Source of the DNA: Treponema sp. OMZ 787
GTDB taxonomy: Bacteria; Spirochaetota; Spirochaetia; Treponematales; Treponemataceae
NCBI RefSeq assembly: GCF_024181225.1
Contig: NZ_CP051198.1
Span: 2,046,001-2,110,000, forward strand
DNA: 64,000 bases
Direction of reading: 5' to 3'
Made by a program: the position numbers and the translations under genes. Below the pieces are notes generated by a model. It was given only the letters and a program-made list of their open reading frames with translations. It was not told the origin of the DNA and searched no databases. The number at the start of each line of letters is the position of its first letter. Positions within the stretch are counted from its first letter, which is position 1. Below are positions 1-9,623 of the stretch, one piece after another.

Positions 1-303
1 GAAAAAAACAAAAATATCCTAAAGCGTATTGCCGTCATCCTAAACAAATTCCCCGAATATCAGGTTCAGGTTGAAGGACACGCCAATACTACAACAGGTA
101 CCGAAAAAGAAGAAACAACAGCCCTGCTCCCCTTATCAAAACAGAGAGCAGAAGCAGTCCGTCAGTTCCTCATAAAGGAGGAAGTGAGAAGTACCCGCCT
201 TTCTTCTGTCGGAATGGGAAGTTCAAAACCTGTAGCTTCTTTGAGCGATAGAGACAACTGGTGGAAAAACCGCCGAGTAGAATTTATTTTGATTAAGCAG
301 TAA
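1..303 (+). CDS. OmpA-family protein, C-terminal part (5' end outside window)
   Basis: The reading frame is open from base 1 and stops at TAA 301-303, giving the last 100 residues of a protein. The visible part has the OmpA/MotB peptidoglycan-binding pattern: a VQVEGHANT strand, LSKQRAEAVRQFL helix, then SSVGMGSSKPVAS and a terminal NRRVEFILIK strand. In this family the Asp and Arg of the C-terminal domain bind diaminopimelate or ornithine of peptidoglycan; the NRRVEF Arg pair is present. The protein probably anchors the outer membrane or periplasmic apparatus to the wall. The N-terminal domain is outside the window, so the subfamily (porin, Pal-like or Treponema-specific) cannot be set. Confidence 0.85.
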   Translation, partial: EKNKNILKRIAVILNKFPEYQVQVEGHANTTTGTEKEETTALLPLSKQRAEAVRQFLIKEEVRSTRLSSVGMGSSKPVASLSDRDNWWKNRRVEFILIKQ

Positions 304-331
304 CAAGTAAAACTTAAAACTCTTTTTACGT

Positions 332-377
332 AAAGAAAAAAGGCTGTCCTTCCGTCACGGGAGGGCAGCCTTTTTTT
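332..377. terminator. Bidirectional intrinsic terminator
   Basis: An inverted repeat (AGGCTGTCCTTCC / GGGAGGGCAGCCT with a few G-U pairs) is followed by seven T on the plus strand and flanked by an A-rich run on the other side. It lies between the OmpA-like gene and the convergent tatD gene and can serve both. Confidence 0.8.
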
Positions 378-412
378 AGATTCACAAGAGACCATTTATA
401 AAAGAAAAAGCT

Positions 413-1363
413 TTACACTTTACACTTTACCAAAAAACAGGAGCAGCAGTTTTGATAAACCTGCTCGGCCAAGGTCTCCATAGACTTACCTAAGATTTCT
501 GAAACGGCCGCATAGGTGTATTCTATCAAAAGAGGGGTGTTTATCTTTCCTCTAAAAGGAACCGGAGCTAAATACGGAGCATCGGTTTCAAGCAAGAGCT
601 TATCGGCAGGAATTGCCCTCACAAGCTCGGCAATCCTGTCCTTATCGGCCTTTTTCTTTGCATAGGTTACATTTCCGGGAAAGGAAATATACCAGCCTCT
701 TTCCAAAAAGGAATAAGCTTCTTTAAGGCCGTAGGAATAGCAGTGAATTATCCCCTTGTGATGGCCTATCTCATCAATACATTTTAAGGTATCTTCATAA
801 GCATCCCTTGAATGAACTATCACCGAAAGATTTTTTTCTTTTGCAATTTTTAACTGTTCTTTAAATAAAAACTCCTCCCCTTCTATGTCTGTAGTTCCTC
901 TTTCATCGGAATTTAAATCCCCTCCTCTTTTTTCGGCAGCAGCCCCGTTCCAAAAACGGTCAAGACCGCATTCTCCTAAAGAAAAATAAAAGGGCTTACC
1001 GGGATAAACCTTTTCCGATTCGGCTTTTTGCAAAAAAAGAGTATCAATATCGGCTTTTAAGGCCTTGAGAGACTTTTCAGGCTCGGCAATGCTTGAAGCA
1101 TGGGGCCAAAGACCTGCCGCAAAGTGTAAAAATGATGGCAAATGCAAATTCGAATATACGGACAAAGAAATCGGCATTTCACCTGATATTTTTCCTTCAA
1201 AAACTTGCGAAATAAACCTTTGCCTCGGCTCTAAATCTGCGGGCTGCGTTCCTATATCCATAGCAAACCTGAATTTTTGTTCTGCCATTGTATGTAAAAA
1301 CGAAGGATCACCTTCATTTCGTTGAAAAATCATAAAAAAATGTGCATGAGAGTCAGAAAACAT
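413..1363 (-). CDS. tatD: TatD-family metal-dependent hydrolase (DNase)
   Basis: A 316-residue TIM-barrel hydrolase of the TatD family, which act as metal-dependent 3'-5' exonucleases on DNA/RNA. Visible motifs in order are SDSHAHF (metal-binding HxH) at the N-terminus, the VIVHSRDA and IIHCYSYG histidines, and LLLETDAPYLAP with the conserved Asp near the C-terminus. A hydrophilic insertion of about 25 residues (AAAEKRGGDLNSDERGTT...) sits mid-protein, making it longer than the usual ~260 residues. The ATG at 1363 has a strong AGGAGG 8 bases upstream. The gene is divergent from tRNA-Leu, and the tRNA promoter overlaps its ribosome-binding site. Substrate in this organism is inferred. Confidence 0.88.
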   Translation of the reverse strand: MFSDSHAHFFMIFQRNEGDPSFLHTMAEQKFRFAMDIGTQPADLEPRQRFISQVFEGKISGEMPISLSVYSNLHLPSFLHFAAGLWPHASSIAEPEKSLKALKADIDTLFLQKAESEKVYPGKPFYFSLGECGLDRFWNGAAAEKRGGDLNSDERGTTDIEGEEFLFKEQLKIAKEKNLSVIVHSRDAYEDTLKCIDEIGHHKGIIHCYSYGLKEAYSFLERGWYISFPGNVTYAKKKADKDRIAELVRAIPADKLLLETDAPYLAPVPFRGKINTPLLIEYTYAAVSEILGKSMETLAEQVYQNCCSCFLVKCKV

Positions 1364-1364
1364 C

Positions 1365-1393
1365 TTGACCTCCTTTAAAATTTATGATAGTAT
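1365..1393 (+). promoter_or_regulatory. Promoter of tRNA-Leu
   Basis: TTGACC, 17-base spacer, TAGTAT. The predicted start point is about 3 bases before the tRNA at 1403. The -35 box overlaps the tatD leader on the other strand. Confidence 0.75.
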
Positions 1394-1402
1394 ACCACAT
1401 CT

Positions 1403-1486
1403 GCTGAAGTGGTGGAATAGGTAGACACTAGGGACTTAAAATCCCTTGGCAGTAATGCCGTACGGGTTCAATTCCCGTCTTCAGCA
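1403..1486 (+). tRNA. tRNA-Leu (anticodon UAA)
   Basis: Cloverleaf by eye: acceptor GCTGAAG/CTTCAGC, anticodon stem AGGGA/TCCCT with loop CTTAAAA (anticodon TAA), long variable arm GGCAGTAATGCC as expected for a class II leucine tRNA, and T arm ACGGGTTCAATTCCCGT. The discriminator is A, and a full CCA is not encoded. Confidence 0.96.
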
Positions 1487-1490
1487 CAAA

Positions 1491-1527
1491 GCCTTAAACC
1501 GAACCGGTTTAAGGCTTTTTTGTTTTT
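1491..1527 (+). terminator. Terminator after tRNA-Leu
   Basis: Perfect 10-bp stem GCCTTAAACC / GGTTTAAGGC with loop GAACC, followed by TTTTTTGTTTTT. Confidence 0.88.
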
Positions 1528-1592
1528 ATCCTAATCTTCTTTTTTTTTATTCCGATACTGAATATATGAGATTTTAATTCGGGAGGAATTAA

Positions 1593-2339
1593 ATGAAAAA
1601 AGCAATCCTTATGTTAATTTTGTCCTTATCGTTTACTCTTTTTTTAACTGCACAAGGAGGAATTATAAGCGAGGAAACTTATGCTTCGTATTACGGAGAA
1701 GCCTTTAACGGAAGACCTACCGCAAGCGGAGAAATTTTCGATATGTATTCGTACACAGCAGCCCACAAAACTCTTCCCTTCGGTACCCTTGTTGAAGTTA
1801 CAAACTTGGAGAACGGAAGAAGAGTTATCGTTAGAATCAATGATAGAGGCCCCTTTGTAGAAAACCGGGAAATAGATGTTTCAAAGGCTGCAGCAACTGC
1901 CTTGGATATGCTTTCCCATGGTGTTGTCAGGGTAAGACTAAGAAAGATAGACCCTAATGATATGGGCTCATTTTCAGATGTTACAGCAAAAGAAAATGCA
2001 GACTATCAAGCAAAGAACTTGGTAAGAACAAAAGAACATGATTTTCAAGCTTCAACTGACAGTGCAAAAAATAAAAGCCTCGTTTACACACCCGCCAAGG
2101 CTTCAGAAACGGAAGGCGTTTTATGGAGAATTCAGCTAGGATCATTTAAGCGTGAAGAGAATGCCCTGAGGCTTGTCAAAAAATTAAGAAAGATAGGTTT
2201 TGAACCTGCTTATGAAAAAACGGAAACTTCTACTAGAGTAGTTTTATACGGTATAAGACCTCACGACCTCGAAAAAGTCAAAAAGGTGCTTGAGCTCAAT
2301 TCTTTTAATGATTATATCTTACGCCAAGAAAGTTGGTAA
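1593..2339 (+). CDS. rlpA: RlpA-like double-psi beta-barrel protein with SPOR domain
   Basis: A 248-residue exported protein: signal peptide (first ~20 residues, ending LTAQ), a double-psi beta-barrel RlpA domain (about residues 28-118; motifs [37 protein letters not shown]), a linker, and a C-terminal SPOR domain (about 175-245, starting LWRIQLGSF). RlpA proteins bind denuded septal glycan through SPOR, and in some bacteria they are lytic transglycosylases; whether this one is catalytic is not shown. GGGAGG lies 6-12 bases before the ATG. It stands alone between two terminators. Confidence 0.9.
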   Translation: MKKAILMLILSLSFTLFLTAQGGIISEETYASYYGEAFNGRPTASGEIFDMYSYTAAHKTLPFGTLVEVTNLENGRRVIVRINDRGPFVENREIDVSKAAATALDMLSHGVVRVRLRKIDPNDMGSFSDVTAKENADYQAKNLVRTKEHDFQASTDSAKNKSLVYTPAKASETEGVLWRIQLGSFKREENALRLVKKLRKIGFEPAYEKTETSTRVVLYGIRPHDLEKVKKVLELNSFNDYILRQESW

Positions 2340-2365
2340 AACATAGAACCTCCTAAAATAATTTT

Positions 2366-2395
2366 ACCCGGGCTCCAAAAGGGCTCGGGTTTTTA
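2366..2395 (+). terminator. Terminator after rlpA
   Basis: Ten-bp stem ACCCGGGCTC / GGGCTCGGGT (two wobble pairs) followed by TTTTATT. Confidence 0.75.
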
Positions 2396-2415
2396 TTAAA
2401 TCATCCCTTAAAATT

Positions 2416-3414
2416 TTATTTTAATATATGAATTTTAATCCCCAAATTAATACGGGTATAATGCAGTGAAGCTCCGGAAGATCCTGTAGCAGAAACATCC
2501 TTTAATAATCCTGATTTAATAGAATAAACAAAGGATTTTCCGTTATAAGCTATAACTGATGTATAATCAACAGAAGAAAAAAAAGAAAAAAACTTTGAAA
2601 GCCTTTTTTCTGCAGAAAGATATAAGTAAAAAGATAAGTTCTTCTTTTTAAAAACATCTACGAATTTTAAGCCCCCATACTCTCTCATATAATGAAAATC
2701 CTCTGCAAAACCAATAACGCTCGGGCAAAGTTGAGTCGACAAATCAATCTTCCAAGCTCTCGGAAGCTCAAATCTAAACAGAATTCCTATACTAGGCAAA
2801 ATAAAGGTTTGGCTATATCTGATTCCGAGTCCTGTCATAGGAGTTATAGGAGTATCAGGTAAAACCGGACTTGGAGGCTCTGTTTTAGGCGGATACTTGG
2901 TATACCCGTCCACAGCATCCCATGAATTTAAAATATATCTTATTCCTATAGAAGGAGAACAATCTATTTTTATTTTTTTATCCGAATATGTTTTATACAC
3001 AACAAGAGGTTTCATAAAACCCAGGTTTAAACTTAAATCGATGCCTTTTTTAATATAGGCCTCATGCTCCGAAAAATGCGTCATCATCAAAGGCTGATAC
3101 GGATTAAGGTAGTCATAGTCAAACATTCTTCCGGAATAAGAAGGAATTATAAATGAAGAAAAAAAGGAAAGGTAAAAGCCGTTTTTAAGTTTAAATTCGG
3201 TACAGGCAGTAAGCCCTCCGGCAGGTAAAAACGGCCAATCAAGCCGGCTTTTAATTAACGAATCACTGCTAAAAACATACTCAAATCCCGACCCCGTAAA
3301 CAAAGAAGGATAAACAGAAAAATTAAAAGAAGTTTTCCCTTCTTCTGATGAGGCAGAGTAAGCACTTATAAAGAGAAAGATAAAAACAATGATTCGTCTG
3401 TAAAAAACGCTCAT
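2416..3414 (-). CDS. Putative outer-membrane beta-barrel protein, unknown function
   Basis: I do not recognise a named family. The 332-residue product starts with a signal peptide (MSVFYRRIIVFIFLFISAYS, cleavage near SAYSASS). The rest is rich in alternating hydrophobic and aromatic residues with short polar turns, and its C-terminus (YTRINLGIKIHI) looks like a closing beta strand. This pattern suggests an outer-membrane barrel of about 10-14 strands, but that is inference. No Shine-Dalgarno precedes the ATG, and the promoter lies so close that the leader would be about 3 bases. It is convergent with rlpA and divergent from the glycosyltransferase gene. Confidence 0.6.
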   Translation of the reverse strand: MSVFYRRIIVFIFLFISAYSASSEEGKTSFNFSVYPSLFTGSGFEYVFSSDSLIKSRLDWPFLPAGGLTACTEFKLKNGFYLSFFSSFIIPSYSGRMFDYDYLNPYQPLMMTHFSEHEAYIKKGIDLSLNLGFMKPLVVYKTYSDKKIKIDCSPSIGIRYILNSWDAVDGYTKYPPKTEPPSPVLPDTPITPMTGLGIRYSQTFILPSIGILFRFELPRAWKIDLSTQLCPSVIGFAEDFHYMREYGGLKFVDVFKKKNLSFYLYLSAEKRLSKFFSFFSSVDYTSVIAYNGKSFVYSIKSGLLKDVSATGSSGASLHYTRINLGIKIHILK

Positions 3415-3423
3415 ATTGGTATT

Positions 3424-3452
3424 AGTTTAGTTAGACTTATAACCTCTGTCAA
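3424..3452 (-). promoter_or_regulatory. Promoter of the 3414 gene, near-leaderless
   Basis: On the minus strand TTGACA, 17 bases, TAAACT, then 9 bases to the ATG. The predicted start site leaves only ~3 bases of leader. Confidence 0.65.
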
Positions 3453-3547
3453 GTATTGGTAAAGCTGTTGGCAAAAACAAACATTTGTGATAGAATAGCA
3501 TCTATTATAGAATAATGTGTGCGAAATTTTGATTGGAGTTATATAAA

Positions 3548-4702
3548 ATGAGAATAGGAATTTTTACCGATTGCTATTATCCGCAAATAAACGGAGTAGT
3601 TACCTCCACGATGAACTTACAAAAAGAATTGGAAAAACTTAATCATGAGGTATATATAATCACAACAACCTTTACTGATTTTAAAGATGAAGATGAAAGA
3701 CATATTATCCGTATTCCTTCAATTCCGTTTTTTAAATGGTCCGAATTCAAAATAGGCTTATTTTTAAAATATACAAAGTCATACAATAAAGTAAAAGCTT
3801 TAAATTTCGATATAATTCATACGCAAACGGAATTCTCTATGGGAAATTTTGGTACCTTTATTGCTAAAGATTTAAATATTCCGTCACTACACACATATCA
3901 TACAGTATATGAAGAGTATACACACTATATTTTACCTGTAGGAAAAAAGCCTTTAAAAAAAATAGTAAGAAAACTCTCAAAACATTATGTTGCTCCTTTT
4001 TCGGGAGTGATAGCACCAACTGAAAAAACAAAAAAACTACTCATAAGCTATGGTGTAAAAAACAAAATTTATGTTGTACCATCAGGAATAAATATTGAGA
4101 AATTCCAAGTAGATATTCCCAAAACCGAAATAGACAGCTTACTAAAATCTTTTAACATAAAAAGTGACTCATTTAAAATTTTATTTTTAGGAAGAATATC
4201 AAAAGAAAAAAATATTGAAACTTTAATTAATATAATACCAAAAATAATAAGAGAAAATAAAAATATTCAATTAATAATTGTAGGCGACGGACCTGACAGA
4301 TTAGAACTTGAAGCAAGAGTAAAAGATTTAGGCTTAGAAGATAGTATAATATTTACAAATAGAATTCCAAACGATAAGGTTCCTATATATTATAAAATTG
4401 CCGATATATTTATAAGCCCATCAAAAACAGAAACTCAGGGACTGACTATTCTTGAAGCGATGGCCGCAGGTGTTCCCGTTTTGGTATATGACGATACAAA
4501 TGTAAAAGGAATTGTTTTACATAAAAAGACAGGTCTATTGTTTAAAGAAAACAATGAGCTTTTAGATAACATTAAATTTGCATTAAATAACAAGGAAGAA
4601 ATAAAAAAATATGCAAAAGAAGCATTTAAGGTTGCCGATAACTTTTCGTCTGCCAATTTTGCAAAAAAAATAGAAAAAATTTATAAAGAATTAATAAATT
4701 AG
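3548..4702 (+). CDS. GT4-family glycosyltransferase
   Basis: A 384-residue GT-B fold glycosyltransferase of family GT4. The N-terminal half begins RIGIFTDCYYPQINGVV, the usual acceptor-side glycine-rich opening, with HTYHTVYEEY further on. The C-terminal donor domain has ILFLGRISKEKN, GDGPDRLELE and the EX7E motif in SKTETQGLTILEAMAAG. The closest general resemblance is to glucosyl/diglucosyl-diacylglycerol synthases and mannosyltransferases, so a membrane glycolipid role is plausible but inferred. The ATG at 3548 is preferred over an upstream TTG because GGAG lies 9 bases before it. Base composition is more AT-rich than the following glgC. Confidence 0.82.
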   Translation: MRIGIFTDCYYPQINGVVTSTMNLQKELEKLNHEVYIITTTFTDFKDEDERHIIRIPSIPFFKWSEFKIGLFLKYTKSYNKVKALNFDIIHTQTEFSMGNFGTFIAKDLNIPSLHTYHTVYEEYTHYILPVGKKPLKKIVRKLSKHYVAPFSGVIAPTEKTKKLLISYGVKNKIYVVPSGINIEKFQVDIPKTEIDSLLKSFNIKSDSFKILFLGRISKEKNIETLINIIPKIIRENKNIQLIIVGDGPDRLELEARVKDLGLEDSIIFTNRIPNDKVPIYYKIADIFISPSKTETQGLTILEAMAAGVPVLVYDDTNVKGIVLHKKTGLLFKENNELLDNIKFALNNKEEIKKYAKEAFKVADNFSSANFAKKIEKIYKELIN

Positions 4703-4752
4703 TCTGGTAAAATTTTAAAAAGCATTATATAATTGTAGGCAGGAGGATGCCT

Positions 4753-6027
4753 ATGGCAAAAGTTCTTTCCATAATACTGGGAGGCGGAAAAGGAACACGT
4801 CTTTATCCGCTTACTATGCATCGGTCTAAACCGGCTGTACCTTTCGGGGGCAAGCATCGAATTATCGATATCCCTCTTTCGAACTGTATAAATTCCGGTT
4901 TTAGGAACATTTATATTATAACACAGTTTAACTCGGCTTCTTTGCATATTCATATTGCAAAGGCCTATACCTTCGACAGCTTTTCAAACGGCTTTGTCGA
5001 AATTCTTGCAGCCGAGCAAACTTTTGATAATACGGGATGGTATGAAGGCACGGCTGACTCCATCAGAAAAAACCTTCACCACTTTCGGCATCAAAATCCC
5101 TCTCATTATCTGATCCTTGCAGGCGATCAGCTGTACCGCATGGATCTAAAGAAATTTTTAAATTTTCATAAGGAATCGGGATCCGATATTACCGTAGCCT
5201 GCACTCCTGTAACACGGGAAGATGCCTCAGGCTTCGGTATTATGAAGGTGGATTCAGACTCGGTGATTACCGAGTTTATGGAAAAACCGGGGACCGACAA
5301 AAATATAGATGATTGGAGAATCCCTGAAAAATCCCTTATCAAACCGGATGATCCTAATAAACAATATCTTGCCTCAATGGGAATTTATATTTTTAGTGCA
5401 AAGGTTATGGAAAAATGTTTAGAGAGCGATCATACCGACTTCGGAAAAGAAGTTATACCGGATGCAATCACTAAGGGATTTAAGGTTTCGGCCTTCCCGC
5501 ATACTGGTTATTGGTCCGACATAGGAACCATAAAATCTTTCTATGATGCAACCCTTGACCTTACGGAAATAAAACCGAAATTCGACTTTTATGATGCGGA
5601 TAGTCCTATATATACTCATAACAGAAATCTGCCTCCGTCAAAGGTAAATTATGCACATTTGAGCAGGTCTATGTGCAGTGACGGCTGCGTTATCACAAAT
5701 GCAACCATAAATCACTCGGTAATCGGAGTCCGTTCAATTATTGAGTCAGGCAGTTTTGTAGAAGACTCTATCTGCATGGGTGCCGACTATTATGAAACCC
5801 ATGAAGAAAAAGAAGCCCGCTTAAAAGAAGGCGGCCCTAACTTGGGTATAGGCAATCATTGCCGGATACGATCTGCCATCATCGACAAGAATGTGCGTAT
5901 AGGCAATAATGTTTCCATAGGTATGGATCAAATTCCGCCCGACGGAGACTACGGCTTCTATCATGTTGTAGACGGAATTTATGTTATAGTAAAAAATTCG
6001 ATAATTCCGGATAATACTTCAATATAA
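4753..6027 (+). CDS. glgC: Glucose-1-phosphate adenylyltransferase
   Basis: The 424-residue product makes ADP-glucose from ATP and glucose 1-phosphate, the committed step of glycogen synthesis. The nucleotidyltransferase signature GGGKGTRLYPLT and PAVPFGGKHRIIDIPLSNC open the protein. LAGDQLYRMD (metal/nucleotide site), FMEKP (substrate lysine region) and GYWSDIGTI (glucose-1-P site) follow, and a left-handed beta-helix (repeats of ATINHSVIGV type) closes it. The start at 4753 is preferred because the upstream in-frame ATG at 4747 abuts the AGGAGG at 4741-4746. No other glycogen gene is nearby. A TATAAT box at 4728-4733 may be its -10 element, but the -35 is poor. Confidence 0.95.
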   Translation: MAKVLSIILGGGKGTRLYPLTMHRSKPAVPFGGKHRIIDIPLSNCINSGFRNIYIITQFNSASLHIHIAKAYTFDSFSNGFVEILAAEQTFDNTGWYEGTADSIRKNLHHFRHQNPSHYLILAGDQLYRMDLKKFLNFHKESGSDITVACTPVTREDASGFGIMKVDSDSVITEFMEKPGTDKNIDDWRIPEKSLIKPDDPNKQYLASMGIYIFSAKVMEKCLESDHTDFGKEVIPDAITKGFKVSAFPHTGYWSDIGTIKSFYDATLDLTEIKPKFDFYDADSPIYTHNRNLPPSKVNYAHLSRSMCSDGCVITNATINHSVIGVRSIIESGSFVEDSICMGADYYETHEEKEARLKEGGPNLGIGNHCRIRSAIIDKNVRIGNNVSIGMDQIPPDGDYGFYHVVDGIYVIVKNSIIPDNTSI

Positions 6028-6042
6028 AAATCATAAAGCACA

Positions 6043-8541
6043 TCAGTTAGATTCTGCTTCACATTTAACCGGTGTGCTGTATGAGTCTTCGTAGTCGGCA
6101 TTCTCTTTAATTCTTATAATAACATCGCCTTCCTCTGCAGAAAAATCTATAAAAGCAGTTTTACCCTTTGCAAACTCTCCGCTTATTATTTTAACCGATA
6201 AGGCATCCTCTATCTTATTTTGAATAAGCCTTCGCATAGGACGGGCTCCGTAGGCCGGATCATATCCCTTATCTGCAAAAAAATCTTCAGCCTCTTTTGA
6301 AAGTTCAATATATAGGTCCAGCTTTGCAATTCTATCTTCAAATTTTTTAAGCTCAAGTTTTAATATCCGTTTAATGTCATCCTTATCGAGAGGTCTAAAC
6401 ACAAGCATCTCATCAATTCGGTTGATAAACTCAGGAGATAAGAATTTTTTTATTTCGTTGAGAGCACTAGCCTGTATTTCTGAATAAGCCATAACTCCCT
6501 CTCCCGTAGGATTAAAGCCCAACTGATTTTCCTTTATGATGGACTTTGAACCTGCATTGCTTGTCATAATGATAACCGTATTTTTAAAATTTACGATATG
6601 ACCGAGGCTGTCTCTAAGCTCCCCTTCTTCTAAAATTTGCAAAAGAATATTAAAGACATCGGGATGAGCTTTTTCGACCTCATCCAAAAGCAAAACGGAA
6701 TAAGGATTTCGTCTTATTTTTTCTGTTAAAAATCCGCCGGAATCAAAACCTATATATCCGGGAGGTGCTCCTATGAGTTTGGCGGCATTATGTTTTTCCA
6801 TATAATCACTCATATCGACTCTGATCAAGGCTTCTTTTGTACCGAATAAAAATTCGGCTAGGGTTTTTGCTAGAAGGGTTTTTCCGACACCGGTCGGTCC
6901 TAAAAATAAAAACGAACCTATGGGCCTGTCAGGAGATGAAATACCTGCGCGGGACCTTCTGATTGAATTGGATAAAATCGAGATAGGTTCGTCTTGACCT
7001 ATAACAGATTTTTTTAATTCCTCTTCAATGTGAAGCATCCTTTCAGCTTCATCCCGGCTTAATTTATTTACCGGAATATCGGTCATCATTGCAATAACTT
7101 CGGCTATATCGTTTTCGTCAACATAGGATATAGGATTTTGATACGAAGTCATCCACTTATTTTTAATTTGATAAATATCGTTTTTTAGATCCATTACTTC
7201 ATCCCGGATTAAGGCTGCCTTTTCATAATTTTGCAACTCGACCATCTCGGCTTTTTCAAGCATCAAAACTTTAATCTTGTCCTCTATTTCAAAAAGCTCG
7301 CCTGGCTTTTTATCAAGGACAGTTTTTTTCATTGCCCCGGCTTCATCCAAAACATCAATAGCCTTATCAGGGAAAAATCTATCCGGAATATACCGCTTTG
7401 CATATTCAATTATCTTGGTTACGGTCTCAGGTTCATAAATAACATTGTGATGTTCTTCATATTTATGTTTTATACCGCATATTATATCAAATGTCTCTTC
7501 AGGATTAGGTTCTTTTACTTGAATTAATTGAAAGCGGCGTTCAAGGGCTAAATCGTTTTTAAAATATCTGCGGTATTCGTCAATTGTTGTAGCGCCGATA
7601 CATTGTATTTCACCGCGGGCCAGGGCCGGCTTTAAAATATTGGCCGCATCCATAGCACCCTGAGAGCCTCCCGTACCTATAAGGGTGTGAATTTCATCTA
7701 TAAACAAGATTATATTTTTATTTTCTTTTATTTCGTTTATGATTTGCTTTAGCCTTTCTTCAAACTGTCCCCTGTATTTTGTTCCTGCAATTACAGAGCC
7801 GAGATCTAAGGAGATAATACTTTTGTTAAGCAAATCGTGAGGCACATTTTCATTTATTATGGCAAAAGCCAAGCCTTCAACAATGGAAGTCTTGCCTATT
7901 CCGGGTTCTCCTACAAGGATAGGATTGTTTTTTGTACGGCGTGAAAGAATCTGGATGAGTCTTCTGATTTCTTTTTCGCGGCCTATTACAGGGTCAAGCG
8001 AGCCGGAGCTGACAATATCGGTTAGGTTACGCCCGAATTCGGAAAGAGCCGATGGTTTTGACCTTGACATATCGGCTGCCCTAGCCGCTCTGGCAGACTC
8101 CATCTGATCCGTTATTTTTAAGATTATCATCCTTATGTCTTCAGTCAAAATATTATACCGCATAAAAAAATCGGATATAATTGAATTTTCTTCTCTGACA
8201 AGGGCTATTAAAATATGCTCGGTACCGACCACATTTTGTCTCATCGTTCTTGCTTCTATTGTTGCAATATCGACAAGGCTTTTAATTCTCCGCGAAGGAG
8301 GAATTTCCCCGATTATTCTATCCCCCGTGCGGATAGGAGTATTTTGCTCGATAAATAATTGCAAATTCAAAATATCGATATTAAGCTTTTGAAGAATTAT
8401 ATAACCCCTTCCCACCTTATTGCGGATTAGGGCAGACAAAATATGCTCGGGCTGAAACAAATCGGCATTAACCCTTCTGGCTTCCTGCTGACCGAAAAGG
8501 GTTAGCAGTTTATGAGCATCCTGAGAAAGACCTTGACACAT
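6043..8541 (-). CDS. clpC: ClpC-type AAA+ unfoldase with UVR domain
   Basis: An 832-residue Hsp100 ATPase that unfolds substrates for ClpP. Two Clp N-terminal repeats (from [12 protein letters not shown], and [12 protein letters not shown]) are followed by AAA module 1 (Walker A GEPGIGKT near residue 208), a middle region with a UVR motif (about 417-449, [12 protein letters not shown]) typical of ClpC, AAA module 2 (Walker A GPTGVGKT near 548; [12 protein letters not shown]) and the C-terminal D2 domain. The start at 8541 is chosen because GAGGTG lies 6 bases upstream and the mcsB stop is at 8550; a longer frame to 8577 would overlap mcsB. It is last in the mcsA-mcsB-clpC set, as in Firmicutes, but no ctsR is present. 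Confidence 0.93.
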   Translation of the reverse strand: MCQGLSQDAHKLLTLFGQQEARRVNADLFQPEHILSALIRNKVGRGYIILQKLNIDILNLQLFIEQNTPIRTGDRIIGEIPPSRRIKSLVDIATIEARTMRQNVVGTEHILIALVREENSIISDFFMRYNILTEDIRMIILKITDQMESARAARAADMSRSKPSALSEFGRNLTDIVSSGSLDPVIGREKEIRRLIQILSRRTKNNPILVGEPGIGKTSIVEGLAFAIINENVPHDLLNKSIISLDLGSVIAGTKYRGQFEERLKQIINEIKENKNIILFIDEIHTLIGTGGSQGAMDAANILKPALARGEIQCIGATTIDEYRRYFKNDLALERRFQLIQVKEPNPEETFDIICGIKHKYEEHHNVIYEPETVTKIIEYAKRYIPDRFFPDKAIDVLDEAGAMKKTVLDKKPGELFEIEDKIKVLMLEKAEMVELQNYEKAALIRDEVMDLKNDIYQIKNKWMTSYQNPISYVDENDIAEVIAMMTDIPVNKLSRDEAERMLHIEEELKKSVIGQDEPISILSNSIRRSRAGISSPDRPIGSFLFLGPTGVGKTLLAKTLAEFLFGTKEALIRVDMSDYMEKHNAAKLIGAPPGYIGFDSGGFLTEKIRRNPYSVLLLDEVEKAHPDVFNILLQILEEGELRDSLGHIVNFKNTVIIMTSNAGSKSIIKENQLGFNPTGEGVMAYSEIQASALNEIKKFLSPEFINRIDEMLVFRPLDKDDIKRILKLELKKFEDRIAKLDLYIELSKEAEDFFADKGYDPAYGARPMRRLIQNKIEDALSVKIISGEFAKGKTAFIDFSAEEGDVIIRIKENADYEDSYSTPVKCEAESN

Positions 8542-8549
8542 ATAACACC

Positions 8550-9623
8550 TCACATTATAATTCGGACTTTTGAGCACACTTCTTGAATGGTACGAGCTCT
8601 GTATTCTTCTATAGAAAAATCATTTAAGTTTTTATCGGACAGCCCTATATGACTGTTCAGCAGTAAAAAAGCAAGATGCCCCATTTGAGACTTAAAAACC
8701 ATGGAGTTGCATTCCTCATTAGTGATACCTGTAACTAAGCCCATATTTAGGCCGAACTTTATTTTAAACACTATATCGGCAGCTTCCTTAAAATCCATGA
8801 GTTTTGCACTTTGGGAGATTGCAAGAGACCTACGGAGCATATCTTCAACCTTCAATGTATTTTCGTTTAAATATGTCTGTCTTTTTTCTCTTTCAATTTC
8901 AATTACGCTGTTCACTCCAGAAATAAAATCCGCAGTTTGAGTTTCCTCATTATCGCCCGCCGATACGGCACTCGAAATCAAAAAAAGGGCACCTATTGAA
9001 TTTTTGGAATTAGGCGAATAGTAACCGGCAACGTTAAGATTGCTTTGTTTTGTTAATTCCAAAACCGAGCTTAAACAGCCGGAATAAAGCACTCCCGGCA
9101 AAGAACACAAAACGGAAAATTTTACTCCGGTACCGACTCCCATAAGATTTGAAGTTAAAAAGCCTAAGTCCTTATCTTCGGCAAATTTAATTTTTTCCTT
9201 CATTTTTTGTTCCATAAAAGAAGCTCTTGCATACACTTCTTCAGGATCCATTCCGGCTGCAAAAGAAGTTATATTGATATGATCTTCAAGGTTCAAGCCT
9301 ATATAAAGCGAGCCGTTCTCATGCACCAAAACAGCCTTTTCTATTTTTTCTGGCATATCGGGCATGATAATTCCTCTCTCTTCAAGTAATTTGAGAGAAA
9401 GCGGATCTATTGCCCTAAGTTTTAATTTTTTAAAATAAGCGGAATCTCCCAATGAACAAAAAAAAGAAAAAACAAGCGAAATAACATCAACAGAATCGGC
9501 AAGGCTAATTTTATTTGGAAACAAAAAACCGGATATATTGCGGGCTATATCGCAGCGGCTATATAGAACTATGTCGGTATCGGGACCGCTTCCTGTATAC
9601 CAGCCGTCAAATTTTGTTATCAT
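8550..9623 (-). CDS. mcsB: McsB homologue, guanido-kinase fold with degenerate active site
   Basis: A 357-residue homologue of McsB, the protein-arginine kinase that marks proteins for ClpCP. The fold is recognisable from DIVLYSRCDIARN, NLEDHINI, LTSNLMGVGTGVKFSV and GALFLISSAVSAG, in the right order and spacing, and it sits between mcsA and clpC. The chemistry looks lost. By motif alignment with Bacillus McsB, the active-site Cys of LTSCPTNVGTG is Asn159, the Arg after GTGL is Lys168, the Arg and Glu of RGIYGEGSEA are Ala199 and Pro204, and the Arg of EDHIR is Asn117. I infer a pseudokinase acting as adaptor or scaffold for ClpC. The ATG at 9623 overlaps the end of mcsA by 17 bases, with GGAG 9 bases upstream. 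Confidence 0.82.
   Translation of the reverse strand: MITKFDGWYTGSGPDTDIVLYSRCDIARNISGFLFPNKISLADSVDVISLVFSFFCSLGDSAYFKKLKLRAIDPLSLKLLEERGIIMPDMPEKIEKAVLVHENGSLYIGLNLEDHINITSFAAGMDPEEVYARASFMEQKMKEKIKFAEDKDLGFLTSNLMGVGTGVKFSVLCSLPGVLYSGCLSSVLELTKQSNLNVAGYYSPNSKNSIGALFLISSAVSAGDNEETQTADFISGVNSVIEIEREKRQTYLNENTLKVEDMLRRSLAISQSAKLMDFKEAADIVFKIKFGLNMGLVTGITNEECNSMVFKSQMGHLAFLLLNSHIGLSDKNLNDFSIEEYRARTIQEVCSKVRIIM

Noticed and set aside
4435-4656. Minus-strand frames within the glycosyltransferase and many similar frames elsewhere
   Set aside because: They lie opposite strongly supported genes, lack ribosome-binding sites and show no protein-like motifs.
8541-8577. Longer ClpC frame starting at 8577
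   Set aside because: Would overlap mcsB, and the extra residues are unlike the Clp N-domain; GAGGTG supports 8541.
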